A stretch of 64,000 nucleotides of DNA from Nocardioides ganghwensis (GTDB taxonomy: Bacteria > Actinomycetota > Actinomycetes > Propionibacteriales > Nocardioidaceae): the NCBI RefSeq assembly GCF_014779655.1, contig NZ_JACXYX010000005.1, positions 1 to 64,000 of the forward strand, given 5' to 3'. Positions 1-8,600 of the stretch are shown here, one piece after another. How positions within the stretch are numbered: position 1 is the first letter of the stretch; every line of letters begins with the position of its first letter. Position numbers and translations under genes: made by a program. Under the pieces are notes generated by a model. It worked only from the letters and a program-made list of their open reading frames with translations, did not search any database and had not been told where the DNA came from.

Positions 1-111
1 ACCGACTGCGAGGCCGTCGCGCTAAAGCTCAACACCAGACCACGCAAGACTCTCGAGTGGCAGACTCCCGGCCAGGCCCTCAACAAGAGGCTCGTTGCAA
101 CAGCCGGTTGA
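1..111 (+). CDS. IS30-family transposase, C-terminal fragment (5' end outside window)
   Basis: The window opens inside an open frame of 36 codons ending in TGA at 109-111. The residues LNTRPRKTLEWQTPGQALN match the conserved C-terminal tail of the IS30-family DDE transposase integrase domain (LNxRPRKxLxWxTPxE). Only the tail is visible, so it cannot be decided whether the element is intact to the left or a relic. I could not identify a terminal inverted repeat in 112-209. Codon use is less GC-biased (cta, aga, act, gtt) than in all neighbouring genes, which agrees with a mobile origin. Confidence 0.8.
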   Translation, partial: TDCEAVALKLNTRPRKTLEWQTPGQALNKRLVATAG

Positions 112-209
112 ACTCGCGCTGGGCTGGAGGACGACATACCTGATTCTATCGAACGCATGTTCGACACACAAGACCCTGTGGACGCCGCGGGCAGGCGGTC
201 AGGACTCGC

Positions 210-1109
210 TCATCCCTCCAGCACGAACCACGCGCTGAAGCCGTCGTCATCGCGATCGGACCCCCACCGGCTGGCGAGGGCGTCCACCAGCTGGAGCCCG
301 CGACCGTGGACCTGCAAGGGGTCGCGCAGATCCGGCTCGGGGAGGGCGGGCGGGTGGCCGGGGTTGCGGACCTCCACCGTCAGCGTGCCCTCGCCCCACG
401 TGACCTGCACGTGGCACCCGGACCCGGCGTGGACCACGGCGTTGGTGACCAGCTCCGACATGCACAGGGCAGCTGTGTCGGTCATGTCGCGGTCCACCTC
501 CCAGGCGGACAGCGTGGCGCGGAGCTCCTGGCGGACCGGACCGACCGCTGCCGGGTCGTCGGCGACGGCGAACAGCGCGACCTGCGCTCCCGCCGCCGGC
601 GTACGCATCCGCGCGTCGAGGGCGCCAGCCTGGGCAGTCCGCGTGCCGAGGAGGGCCTCGCCGAGGCGGGCGCCCAGGTCCAGCAGCTCACGGACCGCCC
701 CGTCCGCGAACCCGGGGGAGTGGCGGTAGAACAGGACGAAGGCGCCGAGGGTGTGCCCGTCCGCGACGAGCGGCACCGCCGCGAGCGCCCGCGTCTCCGT
801 CCCGCGCTGGCGCTCGATGAAGGCGGGGTGGCTGGCCTCGAGCTGCCCGAGGTCGCCGACGACGGCGCGGCCGCTGCGCACCGCGGTGTTGAGGGGCACG
901 TCGTCGTAGGCGTCCACCTGGCACCAGGTGACGGGGCGTTGGCCGGGGTGCTCGGCCGAGGTGAAGTTCAGTCGTCGGCCGCCGCCCTCCGGCAGGGCGA
1001 GCCCGGCCCGCCGTACGCCGGGGAGCGAGGTGAGTGCGTCCAGCGACTGTTCGGCCCACGCGTGCGTGGGTCCTGCGACCGCCGGATCCGATCCGGCTGC
1101 AGCGTTCAC
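210..1109 (-). CDS. GAF domain plus RsbW-type ATP-binding (anti-sigma/serine kinase) protein
   Basis: The 299-residue protein has an N-terminal GAF-like sensor region (about 20-155) and a C-terminal HATPase_c_2 domain (about 175-299). The N box is visible as ALCMSELVTNAVVHAG, and the G-type boxes as LTVEVRNPG and GRGLQLVDALASRWG. This is the fold of anti-sigma factor kinases such as RsbW/SpoIIAB and of the Streptomyces ATP-binding regulators. Translation starts at a GTG. The gene diverges from a SpoIIE/PP2C-type phosphatase, the usual antagonist in partner-switching, so the pair probably tunes a stress sigma factor; the sigma factor and anti-sigma antagonist are not in the window. A GGGTAC promoter lies just upstream. 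Confidence 0.85.
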   Translation of the reverse strand: MNAAAGSDPAVAGPTHAWAEQSLDALTSLPGVRRAGLALPEGGGRRLNFTSAEHPGQRPVTWCQVDAYDDVPLNTAVRSGRAVVGDLGQLEASHPAFIERQRGTETRALAAVPLVADGHTLGAFVLFYRHSPGFADGAVRELLDLGARLGEALLGTRTAQAGALDARMRTPAAGAQVALFAVADDPAAVGPVRQELRATLSAWEVDRDMTDTAALCMSELVTNAVVHAGSGCHVQVTWGEGTLTVEVRNPGHPPALPEPDLRDPLQVHGRGLQLVDALASRWGSDRDDDGFSAWFVLEG

Positions 1110-1131
1110 GAGCCGAGCGTACGGCGGGAAC

Positions 1132-1157
1132 GTACCCCTTGGGGGTGAGGTGCACGC
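1132..1157 (-). promoter_or_regulatory. SigB/SigF-type promoter for the GAF-ATPase gene
   Basis: Read on the minus strand the site is GCGT-N16-GGGTAC, with the -10 element at 1137-1132 and 22 nt to the GTG start. It agrees with the actinobacterial SigB-family consensus GNNT-N14-16-GGGTAC/T and resembles five other sites in this window. Confidence 0.5.
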
Positions 1158-1199
1158 GAATACCGCCCCGCGGGACCCTGGAGTTGGGATGATGTCCCG

Positions 1200-2975
1200 G
1201 TGATCGGCTCAGACGGCTCAGGCGGCCCCGCGGCTCTGTCCGACCGGCTGACCCGTCTTGCGCGCGTCACCGGTGAGCTCGTCGACGCCGACACCGTCGA
1301 AGGGGTCTGCAAGGCCGTCGTGACCCACGGCGCCGAGGCCGTCGGGGCGGACCTGGCCTCGATGACGCTCCTCAGCGACGACCGGCGAACGGTGCGGCTC
1401 ATGGCCCTCAGCGGCGGCGTCGAGGGGGACGAGGAGACGTGGAGCACCTTCCCGATCACCGTGCAGACACCGTCGGCCGAGGCCATCCGCACCGGGACCC
1501 GCCTGGTCGTCACCGGCCCGCAGGCGATCACCCGGCGCTTCACCGACATGCCGGACCGCGGAGCCCAGACCGTCGTGGCCCTGCCGCTGGGCGCCGGCGG
1601 CTCCGTGATCGGCGCCATCGGGCTGCTCTTCATGCACGCCCGCGAGCTCGACGATGCCGAGGTCGAGCTCCTCGACATCCTGGCCAGCGCCTGCGCACAG
1701 AGCATCGGCAGGATCAAGGCGCAGGAGGACGCCGGCCGGCAGGCTGCCAAGCTCGCGTTCCTGGCCGAGGCGGCCACGGAGCTGGCCAGCAGCCTCGACT
1801 ACCAGGTCACCCTCGGCAACGTCGCCCGCCTGGCCGTGCCCACGTTCGCCGACTGGTGCGCGATCGACGTCGTCGACGACGGCCGGCTGCGTCGGCTCGC
1901 CGTGGCGCACGTCGATCCCGAGAAGGTGCAGCTCGCCCACGAGCTCGCCGAGCGCTATCCCCCTGACCCGGACGGACCGTACGGCGCGTGGCACGTCATG
2001 CGCACGGGGCGCAGCGAGCTCATCGCCGAGATCACCGACGAGATGCTCGCGGAGGCGGCCATCGACGAGGAGCACGCAGCGATCGCGCGCGCCCTCCACC
2101 TGCGCAGTGCGGTGACCGTGCCGCTCGTGGCGCGCAACCGTGTGCTCGGGGTGATCACGTGGGTGACGGCCGAGTCTGAGCGTCACTTCACGCTCGACGA
2201 CCTCGTCCTGGCCGAGCAGCTGGCCAAGCGGGCAGCGGTGTCCCTGGACAACGCCGAGCTCCACAGCCAGACGCTCGCTGCCGCCGTGCAGCTGCAGCGT
2301 GCCGTGCTCCCCGACGAGGTCGCCGCGTCGTCGGGGTGGGAGCTGGGGCACCACTACAGTCCCGCGGGCCGCACCGAGGTCGGCGGCGACTTCTACGACG
2401 TCGTCGAGCTGGACGACGGTCGCCTGGTGATGTTCATCGGCGACGTCATGGGCCGAGGCGTCGTGGCCGCCGCGGCCATGGCGCAGGTCCGCGCCGCGGT
2501 CCGGGCGTACGCAGCGCTGGACCCCCGCCCGGCGCTGGTGCTCAGCCGGCTCGACGCGATGTTCGAGCACTACGGCTCCGAGCAGCTCGTCACCCTCCTC
2601 TACCTGCTCGCCGACCCGCGCGCCGACACCGTCACCATCGCGAACGCCGGTCATCCGCCTCCCGTCCTGCTGCGGGCGGACGGGTCCGCCCGCCAGCTCG
2701 CCTTCGCCGACGGTCCGCCCCTCGGCGTCGGTGCGCCGATCCGCACCGAGGAGCACGTGGGCTTCGGGGCCGGTGACGCCGTCGTGGCCTTCACCGACGG
2801 CCTGATCGAGCGCCGGGGCGAGGACATCACCGACGGCCAGGAGCGGCTGGCCGATGCCGCCGTCGGCCTGGCCGAGAAGGCACTCGCCGACCTCGTCCCG
2901 TCGCTGGTGCAGCGGGTGAGCGACCCCTCGCGGGACGACGACGTGGCGGTGCTGGCCGCGCGACGCCTGGTCTGA
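1200..2975 (+). CDS. GAF-GAF-SpoIIE (PP2C) serine/threonine phosphatase, RsbU-like
   Basis: The 591-residue soluble protein has two GAF domains (about 10-170 and 190-355) followed by a SpoIIE/PP2C phosphatase domain (about 375-591). The metal-binding acidic motifs are intact: GGDFYD, GDVMGRG, ANAGHPP, FTDGLIERR and a terminal SRDDDVAVL. Proteins of this architecture dephosphorylate anti-anti-sigma factors and so release stress sigma factors. The start used is the GTG at 1200. No clear Shine-Dalgarno is visible directly before it. It diverges from the GAF/RsbW-type kinase gene with about 90 nt between the starts, which suggests that the two act in one partner-switching circuit (inference). Confidence 0.88.
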   Translation: MIGSDGSGGPAALSDRLTRLARVTGELVDADTVEGVCKAVVTHGAEAVGADLASMTLLSDDRRTVRLMALSGGVEGDEETWSTFPITVQTPSAEAIRTGTRLVVTGPQAITRRFTDMPDRGAQTVVALPLGAGGSVIGAIGLLFMHARELDDAEVELLDILASACAQSIGRIKAQEDAGRQAAKLAFLAEAATELASSLDYQVTLGNVARLAVPTFADWCAIDVVDDGRLRRLAVAHVDPEKVQLAHELAERYPPDPDGPYGAWHVMRTGRSELIAEITDEMLAEAAIDEEHAAIARALHLRSAVTVPLVARNRVLGVITWVTAESERHFTLDDLVLAEQLAKRAAVSLDNAELHSQTLAAAVQLQRAVLPDEVAASSGWELGHHYSPAGRTEVGGDFYDVVELDDGRLVMFIGDVMGRGVVAAAAMAQVRAAVRAYAALDPRPALVLSRLDAMFEHYGSEQLVTLLYLLADPRADTVTIANAGHPPPVLLRADGSARQLAFADGPPLGVGAPIRTEEHVGFGAGDAVVAFTDGLIERRGEDITDGQERLADAAVGLAEKALADLVPSLVQRVSDPSRDDDVAVLAARRLV

Positions 2976-3050
2976 GGCAGGAGGCAGCCGGTAACCACGC
3001 CGGGTGCCGGTCGTTGGACCTCCGACGACACGCTCCCGGAGGTTCATCCG

Positions 3051-4592
3051 ATGATTCGATCCACCCGATCCACCCGATCCACCCGATCCACTCCCGCCAC
3101 CCGACGCACCCGCCGTCTGACGGCCCTCGCTGCGGCGCTCGCGACGAGCGCAGCCGTCCTCGTGCCGCTGTCGGCCGGGGCGACCCTCGAGGCGACGGTC
3201 ATCACTGCACCGTCGCTGCCGACGGACGAGGCCGGGTTCGCGAAGGCCGTCGTGGCCTTCGAGGGCGGCGTGGTCCCGGCCGGTGCGCTCGTCTCGCTGC
3301 GCGACCTCGGCGTCGAGCGCGCCATCGAGCTCCCGAGCATCGGTGCCGTCGCGGTGACGGTCGACCCCGCCGCTGCCGACCTGCTCGGCACCCTGCCCGG
3401 CGTCGTCGCGGTGGAGCCGCAGCGCCGGCTGGTGTCGCACCTGTACGCGTCCAAGGAGCAGATCAACGCGCTCGGCGTCGACCAGCCGAAGTCCTACACC
3501 ACGCGCGTCGGCGCGAGGAAGGTCACCGGGACCCGCCCCGGCGTGAGCGGTGAGGGCGTGACGGTGGCCGTCCTCGACTCCGGCATCTTCGCCGCCCACC
3601 CCGACTTCGGCGACCGCGTGGTCAAGGGGCTCAACTTCTCCTACGCCGAGGCTGCGCAGCAGGCGGGCTTCTCGGCCGCCCAGTGGGACGCGTACGCCGA
3701 GTCGACCGGTGCGCTCGCCCTGCAGGACGAGATCGGTCACGGCACCCACGTCGCGAGCACCGTCGGCGGCGACGGCAGCCTCTCGGAGTCGCAGGGCGGA
3801 CCCGACCTGGCCGGGGTGGCCCCGGGCGTGTCGCTCATCTCGATGCGGGTCGCCACCCCCGGGTTCGGCATCGCCGACGACCTCGACTGGGAGGAGGCCG
3901 CGCTGGCCGCGTTCGACTGGACCATCCGGCACCGCGAGGAGCACGGCATCGACATCACCCAGAACTCGTGGGGACTGCTGCCCACCGAGCCCAACTGCCT
4001 CGGCCTCGACTGCGGCGAGCCGACCGACTTCGACGCGATGTCCGAGATGATCGCCTCGGTCGTCGACAGCGGCGTGCACGTCGTCTTCTCGGCCGGCAAC
4101 GCCGGTCCCGAGCCCGGCACCATCGGGGGCTACCACGACCCGGCCAACGGGGCGGTCCTCGTCGGCGCGGCCTGCAAGTCCGTCGACTCCTCAGGGTGTG
4201 TGGCAGGCCAGCAGATCACCGACTTCTCCAGCCGGGGCGCGGCCGACGGCACCGGCCCGCAGGTCGACGTGGTGGCGCCGGGCGACACGATCATGGCCGC
4301 GCTGTCCCCGTCTGTGCTCGCCCCCCTCACCGAGTGCGCCGAGATCCAGCAGCCGGGGTACTTCTGCATCTCCGGGACCTCGATGTCCTCGCCGCACGTC
4401 GCCGGCGTCCTGGCGCTCATGCTCGAGGCGAACCCCGCGGCGACGCCCGCGCAGGCCAAGCAGTGCCTGCTCTCGACGGCGGTCGACATGATGAGCCCCG
4501 GGTTCGACATCCACTCCGGGCTCGGGATGGTCGACACCGAGGCTGCGCTGACCTGCGTCCACGCGCTCACCGCGACGAAGAGGGGGCGCTGA
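3051..4592 (+). CDS. secreted S8 family serine peptidase (subtilase)
   Basis: The 513-residue precursor begins with an arginine-rich n-region, a hydrophobic stretch LAAALATSAAVLVPL and an A-G-A type cleavage area near residue 43, so it is exported. A prodomain-like segment precedes the catalytic domain. The triad is complete: Asp176 (AVLDSGI), His230 (GHGTHVAS) and Ser444 (GTSMSSPH), with the oxyanion Asn in FSAGNAG. It lacks a cell-wall anchor or C-terminal extra domain. GGAGG lies about 8 nt before the ATG. The first codons are made of a 9-bp tandem repeat (separate entry). No operon partner is evident; the next gene follows after 100 nt. Confidence 0.93.
   Translation: MIRSTRSTRSTRSTPATRRTRRLTALAAALATSAAVLVPLSAGATLEATVITAPSLPTDEAGFAKAVVAFEGGVVPAGALVSLRDLGVERAIELPSIGAVAVTVDPAAADLLGTLPGVVAVEPQRRLVSHLYASKEQINALGVDQPKSYTTRVGARKVTGTRPGVSGEGVTVAVLDSGIFAAHPDFGDRVVKGLNFSYAEAAQQAGFSAAQWDAYAESTGALALQDEIGHGTHVASTVGGDGSLSESQGGPDLAGVAPGVSLISMRVATPGFGIADDLDWEEAALAAFDWTIRHREEHGIDITQNSWGLLPTEPNCLGLDCGEPTDFDAMSEMIASVVDSGVHVVFSAGNAGPEPGTIGGYHDPANGAVLVGAACKSVDSSGCVAGQQITDFSSRGAADGTGPQVDVVAPGDTIMAALSPSVLAPLTECAEIQQPGYFCISGTSMSSPHVAGVLALMLEANPAATPAQAKQCLLSTAVDMMSPGFDIHSGLGMVDTEAALTCVHALTATKRGR
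3057..3092 (+). repeat. tandem 9-bp repeat (CGATCCACC x4) in the signal-peptide n-region
   Basis: Three exact copies and one copy with a final mismatch follow the start of the subtilase gene. Each unit encodes Arg-Ser-Thr, so unit gain or loss keeps the frame and changes the length and positive charge of the signal-peptide n-region. Confidence 0.9.
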
Positions 4593-4604
4593 CCGAGGCG
4601 ACTC

Positions 4605-4620
4605 TTGACCGGGCGGTCAA
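4605..4620. promoter_or_regulatory. palindromic operator TTGACCGGGCGGTCAA
   Basis: Two 7-bp arms (TTGACCG/CGGTCAA) are separated by GG. The site lies 72 bp before the SPW gene and upstream of the co-directional TetR gene. Size and symmetry are typical of TetR-family operators, so autoregulation of the SPW-TetR unit is likely but inferred. Confidence 0.5.
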
Positions 4621-4692
4621 TCAAGCGCACTCTGAGGGTGGACGACCCGTCCGAGGAGCGGCGGGTCCCGCGCAAGGAAGTGAGGATCAGTC

Positions 4693-5055
4693 ATGCAGAA
4701 GTGGACGCGATGGCAGGCCTGGATGGCGCTGGTGGCCGGCGCGTACGCAGCCCTGTCACCCCTGTGGACCCGGACGAACGACACGGCGACGTGGACGATG
4801 GTGGCCCTGGGCGTCATCACCGCAGCGATCGCGCTGTGGTCCCTGGCGATGGCGGAGGACCGAGTGTCTGAGTACGCCCTGGTCGTCATGGGCGTGCTGT
4901 TCATCGCCTCGCCCTGGGTGATGGGCTTCGAACGCCTCGACGCCATGGCCCTGACGGCCTGGATCGTCGGTGCGATCACGGTGACCGCCGGCGTCCTGGG
5001 CATGCCCCAGGTCGAGGAGAGGATGCACCTCCACCACGGCCCGATCGCGCACTAG
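4693..5055 (+). CDS. SPW repeat-containing small membrane protein
   Basis: The 120-residue protein has about four hydrophobic helices and two copies of the SPW signature (SPLWT near residue 19, SPWVMGF near residue 75), which define the SPW family of bacterial membrane proteins of unknown function. AAGGAAGTGAGG precedes the ATG. The next gene, a TetR regulator, starts 12 nt after its stop in the same direction, so the two are probably co-transcribed. Function is unknown. Confidence 0.8.
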   Translation: MQKWTRWQAWMALVAGAYAALSPLWTRTNDTATWTMVALGVITAAIALWSLAMAEDRVSEYALVVMGVLFIASPWVMGFERLDAMALTAWIVGAITVTAGVLGMPQVEERMHLHHGPIAH

Positions 5056-5067
5056 GCCACTGCCCCG

Positions 5068-5643
5068 ATGGCCGCCCCTGACCGCCGCACCCGCATCCTG
5101 GATGCGGCGGAAGGCCTCTTCGCCGCCGACGGCTTCGACGCGACGCCGACCGCGCGCGTCGCCGAAGCCGCCGACGTGCCGAAGGGGCTGGTGTTCTACT
5201 ACTTCCCACGCAAGATCGACCTGCTGCTGACGCTGCTGCAGGAGCGGCTGCCGACACCGACGCCGGACATCCTCGCCGGAGTGATCCGACGCGGCGACCC
5301 GGCCGGCTCGCTGCTGGCCATGCACCGCCGCCTCGGCCTGGAGGACCACGACTCGCTGATGCTGCGCACGGTCATCTTCCGCGAGAGCGGCACCCACCCG
5401 GAGGTGCGGAGCCACCTGCGACAGCTGCGCCGTTCACTCGTCGAGCTCACCGAGGCCGCGCTGGACCAGGCCGTCGAGTGGACCGTGGCCAGGACGCTGC
5501 GCCGCCAGGCGGCCGAGACGTTCGTCTCGGTCATGCTCGACCACGCCAACGCGCACCGGGCGGGCGGCGCGTTGCCGGACGTGTCGGGTGCAGCTGCCGT
5601 GGTGGCGCTGGCGGTGGGGGCGCCGCGCCCGGCTAGCGGCTGA
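5068..5643 (+). CDS. TetR/AcrR family transcriptional regulator
   Basis: The 191-residue protein has an N-terminal TetR helix-turn-helix (RILDAAEGLFAADGFDATP, then VAEAADVPKGLVFYYFPRK) and an effector domain with no recognisable ligand signature. It follows the SPW gene by 12 nt, and the candidate operator at 4605-4620 lies upstream of both. Its last 11 bases overlap the 3' end of the convergent GH43 gene. The regulated partner is probably the SPW membrane protein. Confidence 0.88.
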   Translation: MAAPDRRTRILDAAEGLFAADGFDATPTARVAEAADVPKGLVFYYFPRKIDLLLTLLQERLPTPTPDILAGVIRRGDPAGSLLAMHRRLGLEDHDSLMLRTVIFRESGTHPEVRSHLRQLRRSLVELTEAALDQAVEWTVARTLRRQAAETFVSVMLDHANAHRAGGALPDVSGAAAVVALAVGAPRPASG

Positions 5644-8600
5644 CGCGCACCTTCCTCCTCGCCGACGACGGGGCGACGGAGTCCGACCCGGCGTACGACA
5701 CCGTGAGCGTGTGCCTGCCGGCGGAGAAGGCCAGGCGGAGCACGGCCCTCCCGTCGCCGAGCCGCACCTTGCGCACGACCTTGCCGTCCACCCGGACCAC
5801 CACGCGACCGGTCGCGCCGACCGAGGCCGGGACCGAGGCCACCCGCACGGTGACCTTGGTCTTCTCGCCCGCAGTGGGCGTACGGTCCGCCAGCCTGGTC
5901 CTGACCTTCGCCGGTGCCCTCACCACGGCCCGCGTCTCCGCGGACCGCGCGACGCCCGCCGCGCCACCGGGACGCGAGGCCGTCACCTGCACCGACATCC
6001 GGTGACCCACGTCCTCGACCCCCAGCGGGAAGGAGGACGAGGTCGCACCGGCGACCGGCACGCCGTCGCGCAGCCACTGGTAGGCGTACGTCAGGCCGCC
6101 CTGGTCCCAGCCGCCGGGGACGGCGGTGAGGGTCCGGCCGACGGCGGGGTTGCCCGCGACGATCGGGGGAGCAGTCGAGACCGGGGCAGCGGGCACCGGG
6201 GTCGGAGCCGCCTCCACGGTGAGGGAGCGGACGGCCGAGGTGTTGCCCGCGACGTCGGTCGCCCGCACGTCGATGCCGTGCGCCGCGCCGTCCAGCTGCA
6301 CCGGCTCCGTCCACACGACCCACGCCCCGCCGTCGAGGCGGTACTCCCGCACCGCCACGCCCGACGCGTCGTCCGTCGCCGTGAGCGAGAGCCTCCGCTC
6401 ACCCGAGACCGAGCCCGAGGCCACCGGCGGGGTGTCGTCGACCTTGACCGGGCGCGTCCAGACCTCGCTCCAGATGCCGTTGGCCGAGCGCGAGCGCCAC
6501 GCCACGTCGTACGAGCCGGCCGGCAGCTGCACCGCGCCGTCGTACGCCGCCCACGCGCCGTCGCCGAGGCGGTACTGCACCACGGACCCGCCGCCGGTCA
6601 GGGTGAGCGCAGCGTCCGCGCCGAACCACCCGTCGGCACCCTCGTCGGAGACCGCCGCCGTGACCTCGCCGCCGGTGTAGGCCAGCGGGTCCACCGACGA
6701 CAGCGTCGGCACGACCTTCTCGATCAGCCCGTCCTCACCGAAGCTGAGCTCGTCGATCGTCGTCTCCCGGTGCGTCCCGTCCCCACCGGCCGACTCGAAC
6801 GTGGGGACCGCGAAGCGGTGGTAGGCGATGTACCACTCGTCGGTCCCGGGCACCTGGACGATCGAGCTGTGGCCGGTGCCGAGGATGCCCTGCGACTCGT
6901 CCTTCTCCAGGATCAGCCCGCGGTAGGTCCACGGCCCGGTCGGGGTCGTCGACGTGGCGTAGCCGACGCGGTAGTTGGGCGAACCGGTGTCGTCGATCGC
7001 GTAGGTCAGGTGGTAGATCCCGTCGCGGTAGTTCATGAACGAGCCCTCGCGGTAGCCGGTGAGCCCGGACATCGCCGAGATCGTGCCCGGCTTCAGCGAG
7101 ACCATGTCGTCGGCCAGCTCGGCCATGACGGGGGAGCCGTTGCCCCAGTAGAGGTAGTGCTTGCCCGACACCGGGTCGCGGAAGGCGGCCGGGTCGATGG
7201 CCTGGCCGGAGGTGACGGCCTCGTTGTTGAGGATCATCGCCTGCGGCTGCGCCGTGAACGGGCCCGTCGGGCTGTCCGCGACCGCCACGCCGATCGTCTT
7301 GCGGTTGAGTGCCGCGTTGTGGCCGGAGAAGTAGAAGTAGTACTTCCCGTCTCGCTCGATGATCGTCGGCGCCCACGCGTTGCCGGTCGCCCACGGGACG
7401 TCGCCGTTCGCGCCGTCGAGGGTGAGGATCGGCTCCTCGGAGCGCGTCCAGTCGACGAGGTCGGACGAGCTCCAGACGTAGAACTCCTTGCCGCCCCAGC
7501 CCGGGTAGCCGTCGGAGGTGGCGTAGATGTAGTACGTGCCGTCGAAGACCGCGATGTTGGGGTCGGCGTACAACCCCGGCAGCACCGGCGAGCGCATCTC
7601 GACCGCCGACACCGTCCAGACCCGGCTCTCGGAGCCGTTGGTGACGGTCAGCGACACCGGCGAGCTGTAGTCGGCCGGGCCGTCCGGCGACACCGTCGCG
7701 CCCGCCACCACCGCGTACGCCGGGGCGAGGGCGGTCAGGTCGGTGCCGGGCTGCACGGGCAGGGTGATCTTCCCGGCCGCCGCGTCGATCATCGCCGGGA
7801 CCTCGAGGGAGGCCAGGTCGACACCGAGCACGTCGGTCGGGCCGGCGGTGAGCTCGGCCACCTCGGCGCCCGAGAGCGCACGCGACCAGATGCGGAAGTC
7901 GCGCACCTTGCCGCGCAGCCGGTTGTCGCCGTCGTAGGCCGAGCGGCCGATGTAGTTGGCGGTCGTCACGCCGTCGCCGATGTCGCCCGGCCTGATCGAC
8001 ACGTTGGCGTTGCGGGCGACCTGACGACCGTCGAGGTAGAGCGTCGAGACGCCGTCGCCGAGCGTGTAGGTCAGCGTCTTCCACGCACCGCGCTGGAGCG
8101 CCGAGCCCGCGCTCATGCCCTGCTCGGTCGTCCAGTTGCCCGACGCGATCGCCGCGCGATAGGTGCTGTTGCCGGTCGTGAAGAGGTAGCCCTTGCCGAC
8201 GCCGTCGGTGCCGGTGTTGCCCAGGTTCCACACGAAGTAGTTGCCGGACTGGGCCGGGTCGACCCACACCTCGGTCGACACGGTGATGTCGTCGAGGCCG
8301 GTCATCATGTTGTCGGGCAGCTTCACGTGGCCGGTCGAGCCGCCCAGGGTCAGCGCGCCGTCGGCGAAGGTCGCGTCACCGGTGACGGTGCCGTCGTAGC
8401 CGTGGCCGCTCACGTCCTCGGCGTCGCCGGTCAGCGGCAGGTGCGCGACCAGGCCGTCCTCGTCGCTCTGCACCGGCGGCGGGGGAGCGGGCAGGTCGGC
8501 GCGCAGCGCGTCGAGCTCGGCCTGCGTCACCGGCAGCACGGTGCCGTGGCGCGGGCTGGCCGGCAGCTTGTAGTCGGCCGGCACCTTCCAGTCCGGGGCG

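Noticed and set aside
112..209. Terminal inverted repeat or insertion target duplication of the IS30 element
   Set aside because: Without the other end of the element no matching repeat can be established.
3057..3092. Possible CRISPR or satellite array in the CGATCCACC repeats
   Set aside because: Units are 9 bp, directly adjacent without spacers and inside a coding frame.
1218..4136. 972-codon minus-strand frame opposite the phosphatase and subtilase
   Set aside because: No domain, low complexity and contradicted by two clear plus-strand enzymes with intact catalytic motifs.
4356..4361. GGGTAC inside the subtilase gene (and another near 31589 inside the thiolase) as stress promoters
   Set aside because: They lie in coding sequence, face no downstream gene start and no suitable GNNT element was assigned, so they were treated as chance.
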